DNA from: Hyphomonadaceae bacterium JAD_PAG50586_4
GTDB lineage: Bacteria; Pseudomonadota; Alphaproteobacteria; Caulobacterales; Aquidulcibacteraceae
DNA length: 64,000 nt
Reading direction: 5' to 3'
NCBI GenBank assembly: GCA_023242925.1
Contig: CP096134.1
Span: 3,987,501 to 4,051,500, forward strand
Position 1 is the stretch's first letter. Each line of letters starts with the position of its first letter. Positions 38,516 to 47,639 of the stretch are shown here, piece by piece. The translations under genes were made by a program, and so were the position numbers. The notes beneath the pieces were generated by a model, which saw only the letters and a list, made by a program, of their open reading frames with translations, was not told the DNA's origin and did not search any database.

Positions 38516-38884
38516 TCAGCCCATGATGAAGGCGTTGAGCTTGTTGCCGTCCGGATCACGGAAATACGCGGCGTAGAACGTATCGCCGCGCGGGCCGGGC
38601 TTGCCTTCACACGTACCGCCATTGGCCAGCGCAATCTCGTAGATGCGGTGGATTTGGTCTTTGTCCTTGGCTTCGAGCGCGACCATCACGCCGTTGCCGA
38701 CATTCGCGGCATTGCCGTCGAACGGCTTGGTCAGCGCCACGCCCGCGCCACCGCCCGGCGTGCCCCAGGCGATCGCGCCCGGCCATTCCATCATGCGCCC
38801 CGTGCCAAGCTCCTTGGCGATCGCATCATAAAACTTCGCGCCGCGTTCAAGATCATTGGTGCCAAGCGTAACGTAACCGATCAT
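38516..38884 (-). CDS. VOC (glyoxalase/bleomycin resistance-like) family protein
   Basis: 122-residue single-domain VOC protein. Family features: MIGYVTLGTNDLERGAKFYDAIAKELG at the start and FRDPDGNKLNAFI at the end, with the metal-site Glu/His pair partly replaced (the usual His near the N-terminus is Tyr4). Ligand unknown. ATG 38884 has AAGGAGGG 6-8 nt upstream, a very strong ribosome site, so the longer frame is discarded. A short gene between sucC and sucD, probably with its own promoter. Confidence 0.85.
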   Translation of the reverse strand: MIGYVTLGTNDLERGAKFYDAIAKELGTGRMMEWPGAIAWGTPGGGAGVALTKPFDGNAANVGNGVMVALEAKDKDQIHRIYEIALANGGTCEGKPGPRGDTFYAAYFRDPDGNKLNAFIMG

Positions 38885-38971
38885 GGCGTTCCCTCCTTGT
38901 TTGCCCGAAACCATATCACGTCACGCGCCACGACCAATTGCGCGTCGATGAATTGACGACCGCGCCCAAAG

Positions 38972-39001
38972 AAAAACGCCCGCCAGCAAGCTGACGGGCG
39001 C
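38972..39001 (-). terminator. intrinsic terminator of sucC
   Basis: On the minus strand, 25 nt after the sucC stop: GCGCCCGTCAGC-TTG-CTGGCGGGCG followed by TTTTTC. The stem is about 10 bp with one wobble pair. It is the best intrinsic terminator in the window and separates sucC from sucD transcription. Confidence 0.88.
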
Positions 39002-39025
39002 CTGAACTTCACTTGCGAATGAGGT

Positions 39026-40219
39026 CTACCCCTTAACAGCCTTCACGATCTTCCGCGCCGCGTCTTCCAGATCATCCGCCGAGATCACGTTCAGGCCGCT
39101 TTCGTTGATGATCTTCTTGCCGAGGTCGACGTTGGTGCCTTCAAGGCGCACGACGAGCGGCACTTGCAGGCCGACTTCCTTCACCGCGGCGATCACGCCT
39201 TCGGCGATGACATCGCACTTCATGATGCCGCCGAAAATGTTGACGAGGATGCCCTTCACCTTCGGGTCGGCGGTGATGATCTTGAACGCCGCCGTCACCT
39301 TCTCTTTCGACGCGCCGCCGCCGACATCGAGGAAGTTCGCGGGCTCCGAGCCGAACAGCTTGATGATGTCCATCGTCGCCATCGCGAGACCGGCGCCATT
39401 GACCATGCAGCCGATATCGCCATCGAGCGCGATGTAAGCGAGGTCGTACTTGGAGGCTTCGATTTCCTTCTCGTCCTCTTCGCCGAGGTCGCGCAGGTCA
39501 GCCCATTCCGGGTGACGGAACGAAGCGTTCGGATCGAAGCTCACCTTCGCGTCGGCGCAGACGAGCTTATTGTCTTCGGTGACGATCAGCGGATTGATCT
39601 CAAGCATGCTCATGTCGCTCTTCACGAACGCGTCGTAGAGCTTCGCAACGATGTCAGCGCATTGCGCTGCGAGATCGCCCGAGAGGCCAAGTGCCGCCGA
39701 AACTTTTGCGGCGTCAGCGGCGCTGGGGCCAGTCGTTGGATCGATCGGCACCGTGGTGATTTTTTCCGGCGTGTCGTGCGCGACCTCTTCGATGTTCATG
39801 CCGCCGGCTTCCGACACCACGAACGCGACGCGGCCGGTTTCACGATCGACCAGCGCGGAGAGATAAAACTCCTTCGCGATCTTCATGCCTTCTTCGATGT
39901 AGATGCGCTTCACGACGCGGCCGGCTTCACCCGTCTGCAGCGTGACGAGCGTGTTGCCGAGCATTTGCTGCGCGAACAGGCCCACATCTTCCGGCTTGAA
40001 GGCGATGCGCACGCCGCCCTTCTCGCCCGCATTGGCTTCCTTGAACTTGCCCTTGCCGCGCCCGCCCGCGTGGATCTGGCTCTTCACCGCCCAGACCGAA
40101 CCGCCAAGCTTGGCGGCAGCGTCCACCGCCTCTTCAGCCGTGAAAGCCGGAAAGCCGCGCGGCACCGGCGCGCCAAAGCTCTTCAGGACGGCTTTGCCTT
40201 GGTATTCGTGGATGTTCAT
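39026..40219 (-). CDS. sucC: succinyl-CoA ligase (ADP-forming) subunit beta
   Basis: ATP-grasp beta subunit of succinyl-CoA synthetase. 397 residues from ATG 40219 (MNIHEYQGKAVLKSFGAPVPRG); the frame is open upstream but that part is antisense or in chrA. Visible: KSQIHAGGRGKGKFKEA, IYIEEGMKIAKEFYLS, ALDGDIGCMVNGAGLAMATMD, FLDVGGGASKEKV, NIFGGIMKCDVIAEG. Full length. It starts only 29 nt after the chrA stop in the same direction, and ends with a strong terminator. Confidence 0.97.
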   Translation of the reverse strand: MNIHEYQGKAVLKSFGAPVPRGFPAFTAEEAVDAAAKLGGSVWAVKSQIHAGGRGKGKFKEANAGEKGGVRIAFKPEDVGLFAQQMLGNTLVTLQTGEAGRVVKRIYIEEGMKIAKEFYLSALVDRETGRVAFVVSEAGGMNIEEVAHDTPEKITTVPIDPTTGPSAADAAKVSAALGLSGDLAAQCADIVAKLYDAFVKSDMSMLEINPLIVTEDNKLVCADAKVSFDPNASFRHPEWADLRDLGEEDEKEIEASKYDLAYIALDGDIGCMVNGAGLAMATMDIIKLFGSEPANFLDVGGGASKEKVTAAFKIITADPKVKGILVNIFGGIMKCDVIAEGVIAAVKEVGLQVPLVVRLEGTNVDLGKKIINESGLNVISADDLEDAARKIVKAVKG

Positions 40220-40248
40220 CGGGGCCCCTCGAAATGGTCGCCGCGTTC

Positions 40249-41550
40249 TTACAGGCCAATCTGCTGCGCCGCCAACCCCGCCAATGCGCATGCGGCGATC
40301 AATGCCAGCAGATTGGCCTTGAACCGGATCAGCGCCATTGTGGCGACAGCAGCCAGCGCGACCATCCAGAGCCGGGCCGAGGCCAAATCGGGCAATTCGA
40401 CCGGCCCTAGCGTCAGCTGCCGCTCGAACAGCGCATGCGCGGCGAAGAAGAGCGCCAGTTTGGCGATGACGCCGAGCACGGCGGCTGTAATGGCGGCGAG
40501 TGCGCCGGCTGCGCGGCGATTGTTCTCCAGACGCTCCGCCACCGGCGCGCCGGCGAAGATCCAGACGAAGCTCGGCGCAAACGTACACCAAAGCGCCATC
40601 GCCGCACCCGCAAGCGCCAAGCCCCAGCCGGCAGCACTCCACCCAGCCATGAAGCCCACAAATTCATTGACCAGGATCAGCGGCCCCGGCGTCGTTTCCG
40701 CGAGACCCAAACCATCAATCATTTGCGCCGTCGTCAGCCAGCCGCGCGCGACCGCCTCCGCCGTGAGATACGCCAGCAGCGCATAGGCGCCGCCGAACGT
40801 GACGCAGGCGAGGATCGAGAACAGCACCGCGACCTGGAAGAGCACGTGCTCCGTGCCGAGTGTCAGCGCGACCAGCGCCGGCGGCGTGAGCCAGAGGACG
40901 CACCAGTGCAGTGCGTGCTTGAGCGACTCTCCTCCCCCTTGCGGGGAGGAGTTGGAGGTGGGGGTGTAGGCGCCAACATCGGGAGACTTAGCGCTCGCAC
41001 CCCCTCCCTGCCCTCGCCGCAAGGGGAAGGGTAAGAGCGCACCCATCACCGCCGCCGTCACGATCACCAACGGAAACGGCGCATTGAACAGCAGCACCAC
41101 GAACGCCGCGATCGCGATCCACAATGCGAGCGACGTCTTCACCGCGCGCTTGCCGACTTTGACCAGCGCTTCGATCACCAGCGCCACAACAGCGCATTTC
41201 ACACCATCGAACGCGGCGATCACCGTCGGTTGCGTACCATGCACAGCGTAAAGCGCGCTCAAAGCCAGCACCACGAACGCGCCCGGCAGCACGAACATCC
41301 AGCCCGCGATCAGCGCCCCCGCCCACCCGCGCAAGCGCCAGCCCACATACGTAGCAAGCTGCTGCGCTTCCGGCCCCGGCAGCAACATGCAGAACGCTAG
41401 CATGCGCTGGAAGCGCGCATCATCGACCCAACCGCGCTCGTCCACGAACACGCGATGCATCAGCGCGATCTGCCCGGCCGGCCCGCCAAAGCCAAGGCAG
41501 CCGATTTTCAGAGATTCACGAAACAGCGTCGAAAGGTTTGGAGGGGCCAC
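40249..41550 (-). CDS. chrA: chromate transporter ChrA, two-domain, with in-frame repeat insertion
   Basis: 433-residue CHR-family membrane transporter, thought to export chromate. Two homologous halves, each opening with the family motif: FRESLKIGCLGFGGPAGQIALM and MLLPGPEAQQLATYVGWR in the first; VTFGGAYALLAYLTAEAV and LAETTPGPLILVNEFVG in the second. The linker between halves (about residues 172-208) contains a hydrophilic insert, PDVGAYTPTSNSSPQGGGE, that is the translation of a palindromic repeat element (40926-41035). The insert keeps the frame and sits at a domain boundary, so function may survive. Confidence 0.9.
   Translation of the reverse strand: MAPPNLSTLFRESLKIGCLGFGGPAGQIALMHRVFVDERGWVDDARFQRMLAFCMLLPGPEAQQLATYVGWRLRGWAGALIAGWMFVLPGAFVVLALSALYAVHGTQPTVIAAFDGVKCAVVALVIEALVKVGKRAVKTSLALWIAIAAFVVLLFNAPFPLVIVTAAVMGALLPFPLRRGQGGGASAKSPDVGAYTPTSNSSPQGGGESLKHALHWCVLWLTPPALVALTLGTEHVLFQVAVLFSILACVTFGGAYALLAYLTAEAVARGWLTTAQMIDGLGLAETTPGPLILVNEFVGFMAGWSAAGWGLALAGAAMALWCTFAPSFVWIFAGAPVAERLENNRRAAGALAAITAAVLGVIAKLALFFAAHALFERQLTLGPVELPDLASARLWMVALAAVATMALIRFKANLLALIAACALAGLAAQQIGL
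40926..41035. repeat. REP-like palindromic repeat element inside chrA
   Basis: Two related GC-rich units face each other. The left one holds a perfect 9-bp hairpin, CTCCTCCCC-cttgc-GGGGAGGAG (40929-40951), followed by GGAGGTGGGGGTG; the right one reads CACCCCCTCCC and then a reverse copy of CCCTTCCCCTTGCGGC (to about 41030). Units built on CTCCCCCTTGCGGGGAG are a repeated intergenic element in many alphaproteobacterial genomes. Here the whole pair lies in the chrA reading frame without a stop. Confidence 0.75.
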
Positions 41551-41559
41551 AGAGCGCGG

Positions 41560-42824
41560 CTAGCGCGGATTGTTAGCGCCTGCAATCGCGCCAGGGTCCG
41601 GCGACCCTTTATCTTCGCCATAAGCAATCTCACCCGCCGACACGCTGGTTCCGAGCTGCGGCGCGAACTCTTCCTTGGTGGTGGATTGCTCACGCGTGGT
41701 GCGCCGCCAGAACATCGCCGCGCACACAAACGTCGCTGCGGCGCCCGCGAACCAGAAGATGCCCGCCACATCGAACCAATCGACCAACGGCCCCATAATC
41801 AGCGGCCCCAGCACCGAGCCTGCCGCCCACACGAACAGCAAGCCCGCCGCCGATTGCGCAAGCCTGCCGGGCTCGGCGCGGTCAGCCATGTGCGCCACCG
41901 CGATGCCGTAAAAGCTGAGCGCGCCAGAACCCCAAACGAAGAAGAGCAGCGCCGCCGACCAATGCAGCAATTGCCCGCTCCAGATCGCCAGCGCAAAAGC
42001 GGAGGACGCCGCAATCACCGCAAGACCCGCGATCACCAGGCGCCGATCAACGCGATCGGACAATCTGCCCGCTGGCCATTGCAGCAACAGCGAGCCCACG
42101 AACGCGGCCGAGTAAAATTCTGCGGCGGCGTTATCGCCGTAATGCTGCGCGGCATAGAGCGGCGCGAGCGCAAGCACGCCGCCATTCACAAGCCCTGCCC
42201 CGAAGCTGCCGATGACAGCAGCAGGTGCGGTGGCGAATTGCTCGACGAGCGCAATCGGTTGCGCCTTTGGCGGATCAGGTTGCGCCGCGGACGTAAAGCA
42301 GATTGGCAGCATCGAAAGCGCCGCGAGCGATGCGGCGATCATCCAGGGCTCAGCGGCGTCGGCCGCGTAGTTGAAAGCGAGGAAGGGCCCGAGCGCGAGG
42401 GCGGCTTTGGTGAGCACCATGTACATGCTCGTCACTTCGCCGCGCACGCGCGTGTCGATCGAGTGCGCGAGCCAGCTTTCGATCACGGCAAACATCAGCG
42501 CGACCGACACGCCGGCCGCCATGCGCGTGACGCCCCAGACCCAAATGTCGGTGCTGAAATGCAGCGCGAGCGTTGACACCGCGAACACCGCCGCACTTCC
42601 GGCGTAGACGCGAATGTGACCGACGCGCGCGAGCATCTGCGTCGCGATCATCGCGCCCATCATGAAGCCGGCGGAATACGACGCCGCGATCAAGCCAAGC
42701 GCGGTGCGCGAGTGGCCATCCTCCGCCACAGCGAGCGGAAGGCGAACACCAAGCAATCCCCCGCCAATTGCAGGATTGTAACGGCGGCGATGAGCGCGGC
42801 GACGTTGCGCAGCAGATTCGTCAT
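41560..42824 (-). CDS. MFS transporter (YcaD-like), frameshifted at 42758-42762
   Basis: 12-helix major facilitator of 421 residues after correction. The real start is ATG 42824 (MTNLLRNVAALIAAVTILQLAG); a C5 run on the + strand breaks the frame, and one added base continues as GGLLGVRLPLAVAEDGHSRT. Other signatures are ALMFAVIESWLAHSIDTRVRG and LSDRVDRRLVIAG. The ESWL-x(n)-RG-x-x-x-S-x-YM block is typical of the YcaD-like branch. Substrate unknown. It ends 9 nt before chrA. Confidence 0.82.
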
Positions 42825-42882
42825 TCGAACGCTGGCTACATAGGCCGGTTCGCCGCCGCGCGAAACTCACCAATGCGCGATG

Positions 42883-43419
42883 CTACCCGAAGAAAAACGC
42901 ATAAAAGAACCGGCCTGGGATGAACGTGAGCGCACCCGCAACAATCAGCCCGCCGACGAACATGCCGGTCATCGCGCGCTGGTGCGCTTGCACCTTCCTA
43001 TTGCGAATGGCGTAGACCGCCATCGGCAGGCCAATGATCGTCCAACCGCTCAGCAAATGGATGAATGACCAGGTGTCGCCGTTGATGCCTGTGATGAACA
43101 GGCTCGACACAGCGGTAACGCCCATCGCCACCACCCAGGCCCAGCCGAGCGTTTTGTGAAAGCGGCCGCCCTTCGGCTGAAACAGAATGATCGTGCCGAT
43201 CGCGAGTGCTGCAAGCGCCGCCACAATGTGGACTTGAACCTTGAGCGGCAGGTCCGCCGCCAGCGCCCAATCCGGCGCATGCGGTTGGAAGCCGACATGG
43301 CCGAGATAACGCGCCAGATCGTTCCTGATCGGCCAGAGCGACGCCGCCACCGCGACCAATAGGACGAGCCAGCCAAGGTGTGGGCGGACGCGCTCGAAGA
43401 AAGTTTGTTGTTCGGCCAA
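42883..43419 (-). CDS. DUF2306 family membrane protein
   Basis: 178 residues with four to five helices. Family pattern: QVHIVAALAALAIGTIILFQPKG, HKTLGWAWVVAMGVTAVSSLFI, SFIHLLSGWTIIGLPMAVYAIRN and the C-terminal HQRAMTGMFVGGLIVAGALTFIPGR block. Conserved His residues lie near the membrane surfaces; role unknown. TTG 43419 is the likely start; the longer frame overlaps the divergent LytTR promoter region. Divergent to the LytTR gene, with 65 nt between. Confidence 0.8.
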   Translation of the reverse strand: MAEQQTFFERVRPHLGWLVLLVAVAASLWPIRNDLARYLGHVGFQPHAPDWALAADLPLKVQVHIVAALAALAIGTIILFQPKGGRFHKTLGWAWVVAMGVTAVSSLFITGINGDTWSFIHLLSGWTIIGLPMAVYAIRNRKVQAHQRAMTGMFVGGLIVAGALTFIPGRFFYAFFFG

Positions 43420-43484
43420 GGGTCGATGCTCCGGTTGGGGTCTGCTAGAGCCCTGACGGAATCCTGGAGCGATCGCACCCGACC

Positions 43485-44303
43485 ATGCGCGAACCGACTG
43501 ACCCTTTGCGCCAAACGCCGGCTCCGGCGGCTCACGCTTCGCCAAATGCGGCGGAAAATCCCGAGCCTTTGCATCGCACTTTGCGGAATGTCGGCATCGC
43601 CGCCGGCGCCGGCGTGTTTCTGGCGCTGGTCGGCGCGATGGGCATGGACCGCCTGCCGCTCACCACCCGCCTACTCTATTGGGTGCCGCTCATGGTTGGC
43701 GGCAGCGGCGTCGCGCACCTCATCACCTTGGCGATGGGCCGCTTCCCACGCCTCAGCGAAAACCCCTGGGTGTTCGGCGGCGCGCTCGTGCTGGCGCTGA
43801 GTATCCCCATCACCTTCATCGTCTGGTTCTACACAACCTGGATGGTCGGCACGGATCTCAACTGGAACCTCATTCCGCAAATCTACGGCAGCGTTCTGGT
43901 GATCTGCGTCGCCATGACGGCGATCATGATTCTCGTGAACTGGCCCGGCAAGGTGACGCACGCGCCGCCATCGGGCGCCCCCGATCCGACTATCCGTTTC
44001 ATAGAGCGCCTGCCCGCCAAGCTGAAGGGCGCCGTGATCTACGCGATCTCAGCCGAAGACCATTATCTGCGCCTGCACACCTCTAAGGGCAGCGACCTCA
44101 TCCTGATGCGCCTCAGCGACGCCATCCGCGAATTGGAAGGCTTGGAAGGCGCGCAAACGCATCGCTCCTGGTGGGTGGCGAAAGACGCCGTCGAAAGCAG
44201 CCGGCGCGACGGCGACAAGTTGGTGCTCACGCTCAAAGGCGGCGCCGAAGCGCCCGTGAGCCGACCGAACATCAGGCCATTGCGCGAGGCTGGCTGGTTT
44301 TAA
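43485..44303 (+). CDS. membrane-anchored LytTR-type DNA-binding protein
   Basis: 272 residues: a Pro/Ala-rich N-terminus, four hydrophobic helices (about 36-150), and a C-terminal LytTR domain (about 175-272, AVIYAISAEDHYLRLHTSKGSDLILMRLSDAIREL, then HRSWWVAKDAV and VSRPNIRPLREAGWF). LytTR domains bind direct repeats; the membrane form is a known arrangement of one-component regulators in alphaproteobacteria. The signal it senses is unknown. It is divergent from the DUF2306 gene, a possible target. The 3' end overlaps the convergent GNAT gene by 32 nt. Confidence 0.88.
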   Translation: MREPTDPLRQTPAPAAHASPNAAENPEPLHRTLRNVGIAAGAGVFLALVGAMGMDRLPLTTRLLYWVPLMVGGSGVAHLITLAMGRFPRLSENPWVFGGALVLALSIPITFIVWFYTTWMVGTDLNWNLIPQIYGSVLVICVAMTAIMILVNWPGKVTHAPPSGAPDPTIRFIERLPAKLKGAVIYAISAEDHYLRLHTSKGSDLILMRLSDAIRELEGLEGAQTHRSWWVAKDAVESSRRDGDKLVLTLKGGAEAPVSRPNIRPLREAGWF

Positions 44304-44838
44304 GCCAATCCGCGCGCGAAATTTCCCAAATGTGGTGCGGCGTGCCGGCGTGCAGCGTGCTGGCGCGGATGCGCATACCGAGGCGCTCCGCGAGCTTCTG
44401 TGACGGCGTGTTCTGCGCGTGGATCAAACTGACGATCTCGCGCAGCGGGAAATTCGCGAACACCCAATCACCAGCAGCGCGCGCCGCTTCGAAGGCGTAG
44501 CCCTTTCCCCAGAACTCGCGGCGCAGACCCCAACCGAGCTCAAAGCCGACCCAGCATTCCGGTTGCCATGCGCCGACACGTCCCACGAACGCGCCGCTCC
44601 CCTTCTCCTCCACCGCGAACAAGCCATAGCCGCGCAGCGCCCAATGGCCGACGAACAGCGCCATATCGCGCCAGGCCTCCGCACGTGATTTCGCGCGCTG
44701 GTCGCCCGTAAGAAACCGTGCGACCTCGGACTCCGCCATCATCGCCGCGAAGCCGCCGTCGAGATCCTCCTCACGCCAGCCGCGCAGTACGAGACGCTCC
44801 GTCTCGATGCGCGGCAAGTCACGAAGGTCGAACATCAC
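44272..44838 (-). CDS. GNAT family N-acetyltransferase
   Basis: 188-residue Acetyltransf_3-type protein: IETERLVLRGWREEDLDGGFA at the start, GWGLRREFWGKGYAFEAARAAGDWVF as the acetyl-CoA loop, and VSLIHAQNTPSQKLAERLGM at the end. Substrate unknown. The stop of the convergent LytTR gene lies inside its last codons, and its ATG abuts the M28 peptidase stop by 1 nt. Confidence 0.88.
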   Translation of the reverse strand: MMFDLRDLPRIETERLVLRGWREEDLDGGFAAMMAESEVARFLTGDQRAKSRAEAWRDMALFVGHWALRGYGLFAVEEKGSGAFVGRVGAWQPECWVGFELGWGLRREFWGKGYAFEAARAAGDWVFANFPLREIVSLIHAQNTPSQKLAERLGMRIRASTLHAGTPHHIWEISRADWLKTSQPRAMA

Positions 44839-46278
44839 CTACTCCGGCGCGCCAAACACCCAATCCGTGTCAGCCGCGAGATACGCGAAGATCGCCCACG
44901 CGGCGACGTTCTGGCGAAGCGCTTCGGGGTCAATCTTGTCGAGCGTGTCGTCCGCCGTGTGATGATAGTCGAAATAATCCAAGCCATCCTGGCTCAAATC
45001 AACCACCGGCACGCCCGCCGCGCGCAACGCGCCCGTGTCGGCGCCGCCGCTTGCGGCATTGTCGCCCATATTGATACCGAGCGGCGCGAGTTGGCGTTGA
45101 ATCGCACGGCCATAGGGCAGCGCCGCATCGGCAAAGCGCGTGCGGAAGCGATAAACGCGGCCGGCGCCGAAATCGCTCTCGGCGGCGACGATGTGGTTTT
45201 CATTCGCGTGCATGCGCCCGTACGCCGCGCCGCCGTGCACGCCATTCTCCTCAGCGCCAGCCAACAGAATACGGATGGTGCGACGCGGACGGCGCGGCAA
45301 ATCTTGGATCAAACGCGCAGCAGCGGTGATAATCGCAACGCCGGCGCCGTCATCGATCGCGCCCTGCCCCAGATCCCAGGAATCCAAATGCGCGGCGAGC
45401 ACGATAATCTCGTCCGGACGCTCGCGGCCGCGCACTTCCGCGATCACGTTACCCGACGGCGCGTTATCGCGAATGTCAGCCTCAATGTTGAGGTTCACGC
45501 GCGTCGCGCCACGCGCAATCAAGCGCGCGAGTTGATCAGCATCCGCTGGCGAGATCGCGGCGGCGGGCAGCGATGCGCCCTCCGCTTGGCGCGACGAGCC
45601 GCCTTGATGCGCAAAGCGATGTGGATCGGTGCCGACCGAGCGAATAAGGCACGCCACCGCGCCCTTCGCTTGCGCCACCGGCGCGCAGCGGCCGCGCTTC
45701 GACACAGCCGCGCCATAGCCCGAACCATCCTGCGTACGCGTCATCCGCTCATCGATGAACACGATGCGGCCAGCTACAGCGCTGTTCGGCGCGGCTTCCA
45801 ACGCCGCCATATCAGCAAAGCGTACCACCTCAGCTTCGAGCCCGCCGTGCGGGGTCGATGGTGAACCGCCGAGTGCGGCCGTCACCATGTATTGACGCGT
45901 GGGCGAGACGATGAAGGCTTCCTGCCGGCGCGCATGCCAGAACGGAATGGTGAAATCATCGGTGCGCACATGGGTGAAGCGGTTCTCGCGCAGCATCGCT
46001 TCGGCCCACACACGCGCCCGCGCTTCCTCAGGCGAACCCGCCAAGCGCGGGCCGACTTCTGTGACGAGGTCCTCCACGATTTGCCAAGCCAGATCGCTCT
46101 CCAAGGCGCGCGTACGCAGGCGCTCCACATTGCGCTGCTGCTCAGCGCCGATCGGCGCGACGTCCGGCGATGGCGGCGGATTTACCGCAACTGTAAATCC
46201 CGGCGGTGGCGTCTGCGCATTCGCATTTAAGGCGAGCGCCAACGCAAGACCCGACATCGCGGCAAGACAAATACGCAT
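44839..46278 (-). CDS. M28 family zinc metallopeptidase
   Basis: 479-residue exported aminopeptidase-like enzyme. Signal peptide MRICLAAMSGLALALALNANAQ; a protease-associated (PA) domain (about 140-260) with a Cys pair (RGRCAPV, VACLIRS); then the M28 core with metal ligands in VLAAHLDSWDLGQGAIDDGAG (His, Asp), AGAEENG (Glu-Glu), ESDFGAG (Asp) and DYHHTADD (His). All key residues are present. Substrate unknown. It starts divergent from the 2OG oxygenase gene (81-nt gap). Confidence 0.92.
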   Translation of the reverse strand: MRICLAAMSGLALALALNANAQTPPPGFTVAVNPPPSPDVAPIGAEQQRNVERLRTRALESDLAWQIVEDLVTEVGPRLAGSPEEARARVWAEAMLRENRFTHVRTDDFTIPFWHARRQEAFIVSPTRQYMVTAALGGSPSTPHGGLEAEVVRFADMAALEAAPNSAVAGRIVFIDERMTRTQDGSGYGAAVSKRGRCAPVAQAKGAVACLIRSVGTDPHRFAHQGGSSRQAEGASLPAAAISPADADQLARLIARGATRVNLNIEADIRDNAPSGNVIAEVRGRERPDEIIVLAAHLDSWDLGQGAIDDGAGVAIITAAARLIQDLPRRPRRTIRILLAGAEENGVHGGAAYGRMHANENHIVAAESDFGAGRVYRFRTRFADAALPYGRAIQRQLAPLGINMGDNAASGGADTGALRAAGVPVVDLSQDGLDYFDYHHTADDTLDKIDPEALRQNVAAWAIFAYLAADTDWVFGAPE

Positions 46279-46359
46279 GACACCCCTCTTCCCTTGCGTA
46301 GCGGATACTTCCCATCACACTGAACGCTCTATAGAAAAGCGACAGACCGCACGCTAGGA

Positions 46360-47088
46360 ATGATGCAGCTCAGGCTCAACCCCGCCCTCGATCCCGCGCA
46401 CTATGCAAACATTTTCCGCCAAGAGAAATGCGTGCAGGTTCCAAACCTGTTTGAGACAGCCTTGGCGAACGAGATCGAGCGTGTGATCGCCAGCGTGCCC
46501 TGGCGGCTGATCTGCCAGGATGATTCCGGCCAGAACGTGCTGCTGAAGCCCGAAGAGCTTGCTTCGCTCACGCCGCAAGAAAAGCAATCGCTCGACGCCG
46601 GCATTCGCGAGCGCGCGGCGCAATCGATCGGATACACTTATTTCATGTACCCGATGATCATGGCGCGCCTGCAAGCCTGGGATCCGGGGCATCCCATCCA
46701 CACGCTGACGGACTTCCTGAACGCGCCTGAGTTTCTGGATTTTGCGCGCGCGCTAATCTCGCACCCAAAGCTCACCAAGGTCGATGTGCACGCCTCGCTT
46801 TATGGACCGGGGCATTACCTCACGACGCACAAGGACGACGATTCCGCCGTACACGGCCGCGCCGCTTATACGATTGGCTTCTCGCGCGAGTGGCGCGCCG
46901 ATTGGGGCGGGTTGCTGATGTTCATTGACGAGGCCGGCGACGTCCGTCGCGGTTTCATTCCGCGCTATAACACGCTCACTGTGTTCGACGGCCAGCAGCC
47001 GCACACCGTCACCGCGATCTCGCAATTTACCCCGGCGCCACGGCTTTCGATGGCTGGCTGGTTTCGCGACGACGCCGTCGGCGGCTAA
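46360..47088 (+). CDS. 2-oxoglutarate/Fe(II)-dependent oxygenase (prolyl hydroxylase-like)
   Basis: 242 residues of the double-stranded beta-helix fold. Iron ligands: the HxD pair in LTTHKDDDSAVHG and the distal His in GQQPHTVTAIS; the 2-oxoglutarate Arg is in PRLSMAGWF. The pattern resembles bacterial prolyl-4-hydroxylase relatives (SM-20, Ofd1 type). The N-terminal half (residues 1-120) is helical. Substrate unknown. Its stop overlaps the next GNAT gene stop by 4 nt (CTAA). Confidence 0.87.
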   Translation: MMQLRLNPALDPAHYANIFRQEKCVQVPNLFETALANEIERVIASVPWRLICQDDSGQNVLLKPEELASLTPQEKQSLDAGIRERAAQSIGYTYFMYPMIMARLQAWDPGHPIHTLTDFLNAPEFLDFARALISHPKLTKVDVHASLYGPGHYLTTHKDDDSAVHGRAAYTIGFSREWRADWGGLLMFIDEAGDVRRGFIPRYNTLTVFDGQQPHTVTAISQFTPAPRLSMAGWFRDDAVGG

Positions 47089-47639
47089 CGCCAGCGCGCT
47101 TTCCACACGGCTTTGCTCTGCCCGTAGAGGTCGACCTTGTGCATCTGGAACGGCGGCGGCAACGCGACGTCCTCGCGCTGCACCGATGAGCCCAAGCGCT
47201 CGGCCAACGCGATCGACGGCGCGTTCGCTTTGTCGATGCAATGGATCACACTCTCCCAGCCAAGATGATCGAAGGCCCAATCGATCGCGGCGATGGCGCC
47301 CTCTTGCGCATAGCCCTGCCCGGCCGCGCTCGCCTTCAAACCCCAGCCGACTTCATCGCCCGGCCAGCCGCCTTCCTTGCCGCCCGGCCGCCAAGGCCCA
47401 AGCCGGCCGATCCATTCACCCGTGTCACGCCGCAACACCGAGAACATCGAATAGCCCAACAAGGCCCACGCGCCCGTCAGCGTCGCCATCATCCGCCACG
47501 CCCCATCGCGCGGCGTGACGCCGCCGATAAAGCGCATCGTCTCCACCTCCGACGCCATCTCCGCAAAGCCATCGAAATCGCTCTGCTGCGGCGGACGAAG
47601 AATAAGGCGCACCGTCGTTAGGGTCGGGCCGAGACTCAA
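47085..47639 (-). CDS. GNAT family N-acetyltransferase
   Basis: 184-residue Acetyltransf_3-type protein: TTVRLILRPPQQSDFDGFAEM, GWGLKASAAGQGYAQEGAIAAIDWAF as acetyl-CoA loop and HCIDKANAPSIALAERLGS. It is similar in organisation to the GNAT gene at 44272 but divergent in sequence, so not a recent copy. It overlaps the start of the lipoprotein gene by 4 nt. Confidence 0.87.
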   Translation of the reverse strand: MSLGPTLTTVRLILRPPQQSDFDGFAEMASEVETMRFIGGVTPRDGAWRMMATLTGAWALLGYSMFSVLRRDTGEWIGRLGPWRPGGKEGGWPGDEVGWGLKASAAGQGYAQEGAIAAIDWAFDHLGWESVIHCIDKANAPSIALAERLGSSVQREDVALPPPFQMHKVDLYGQSKAVWKARWR

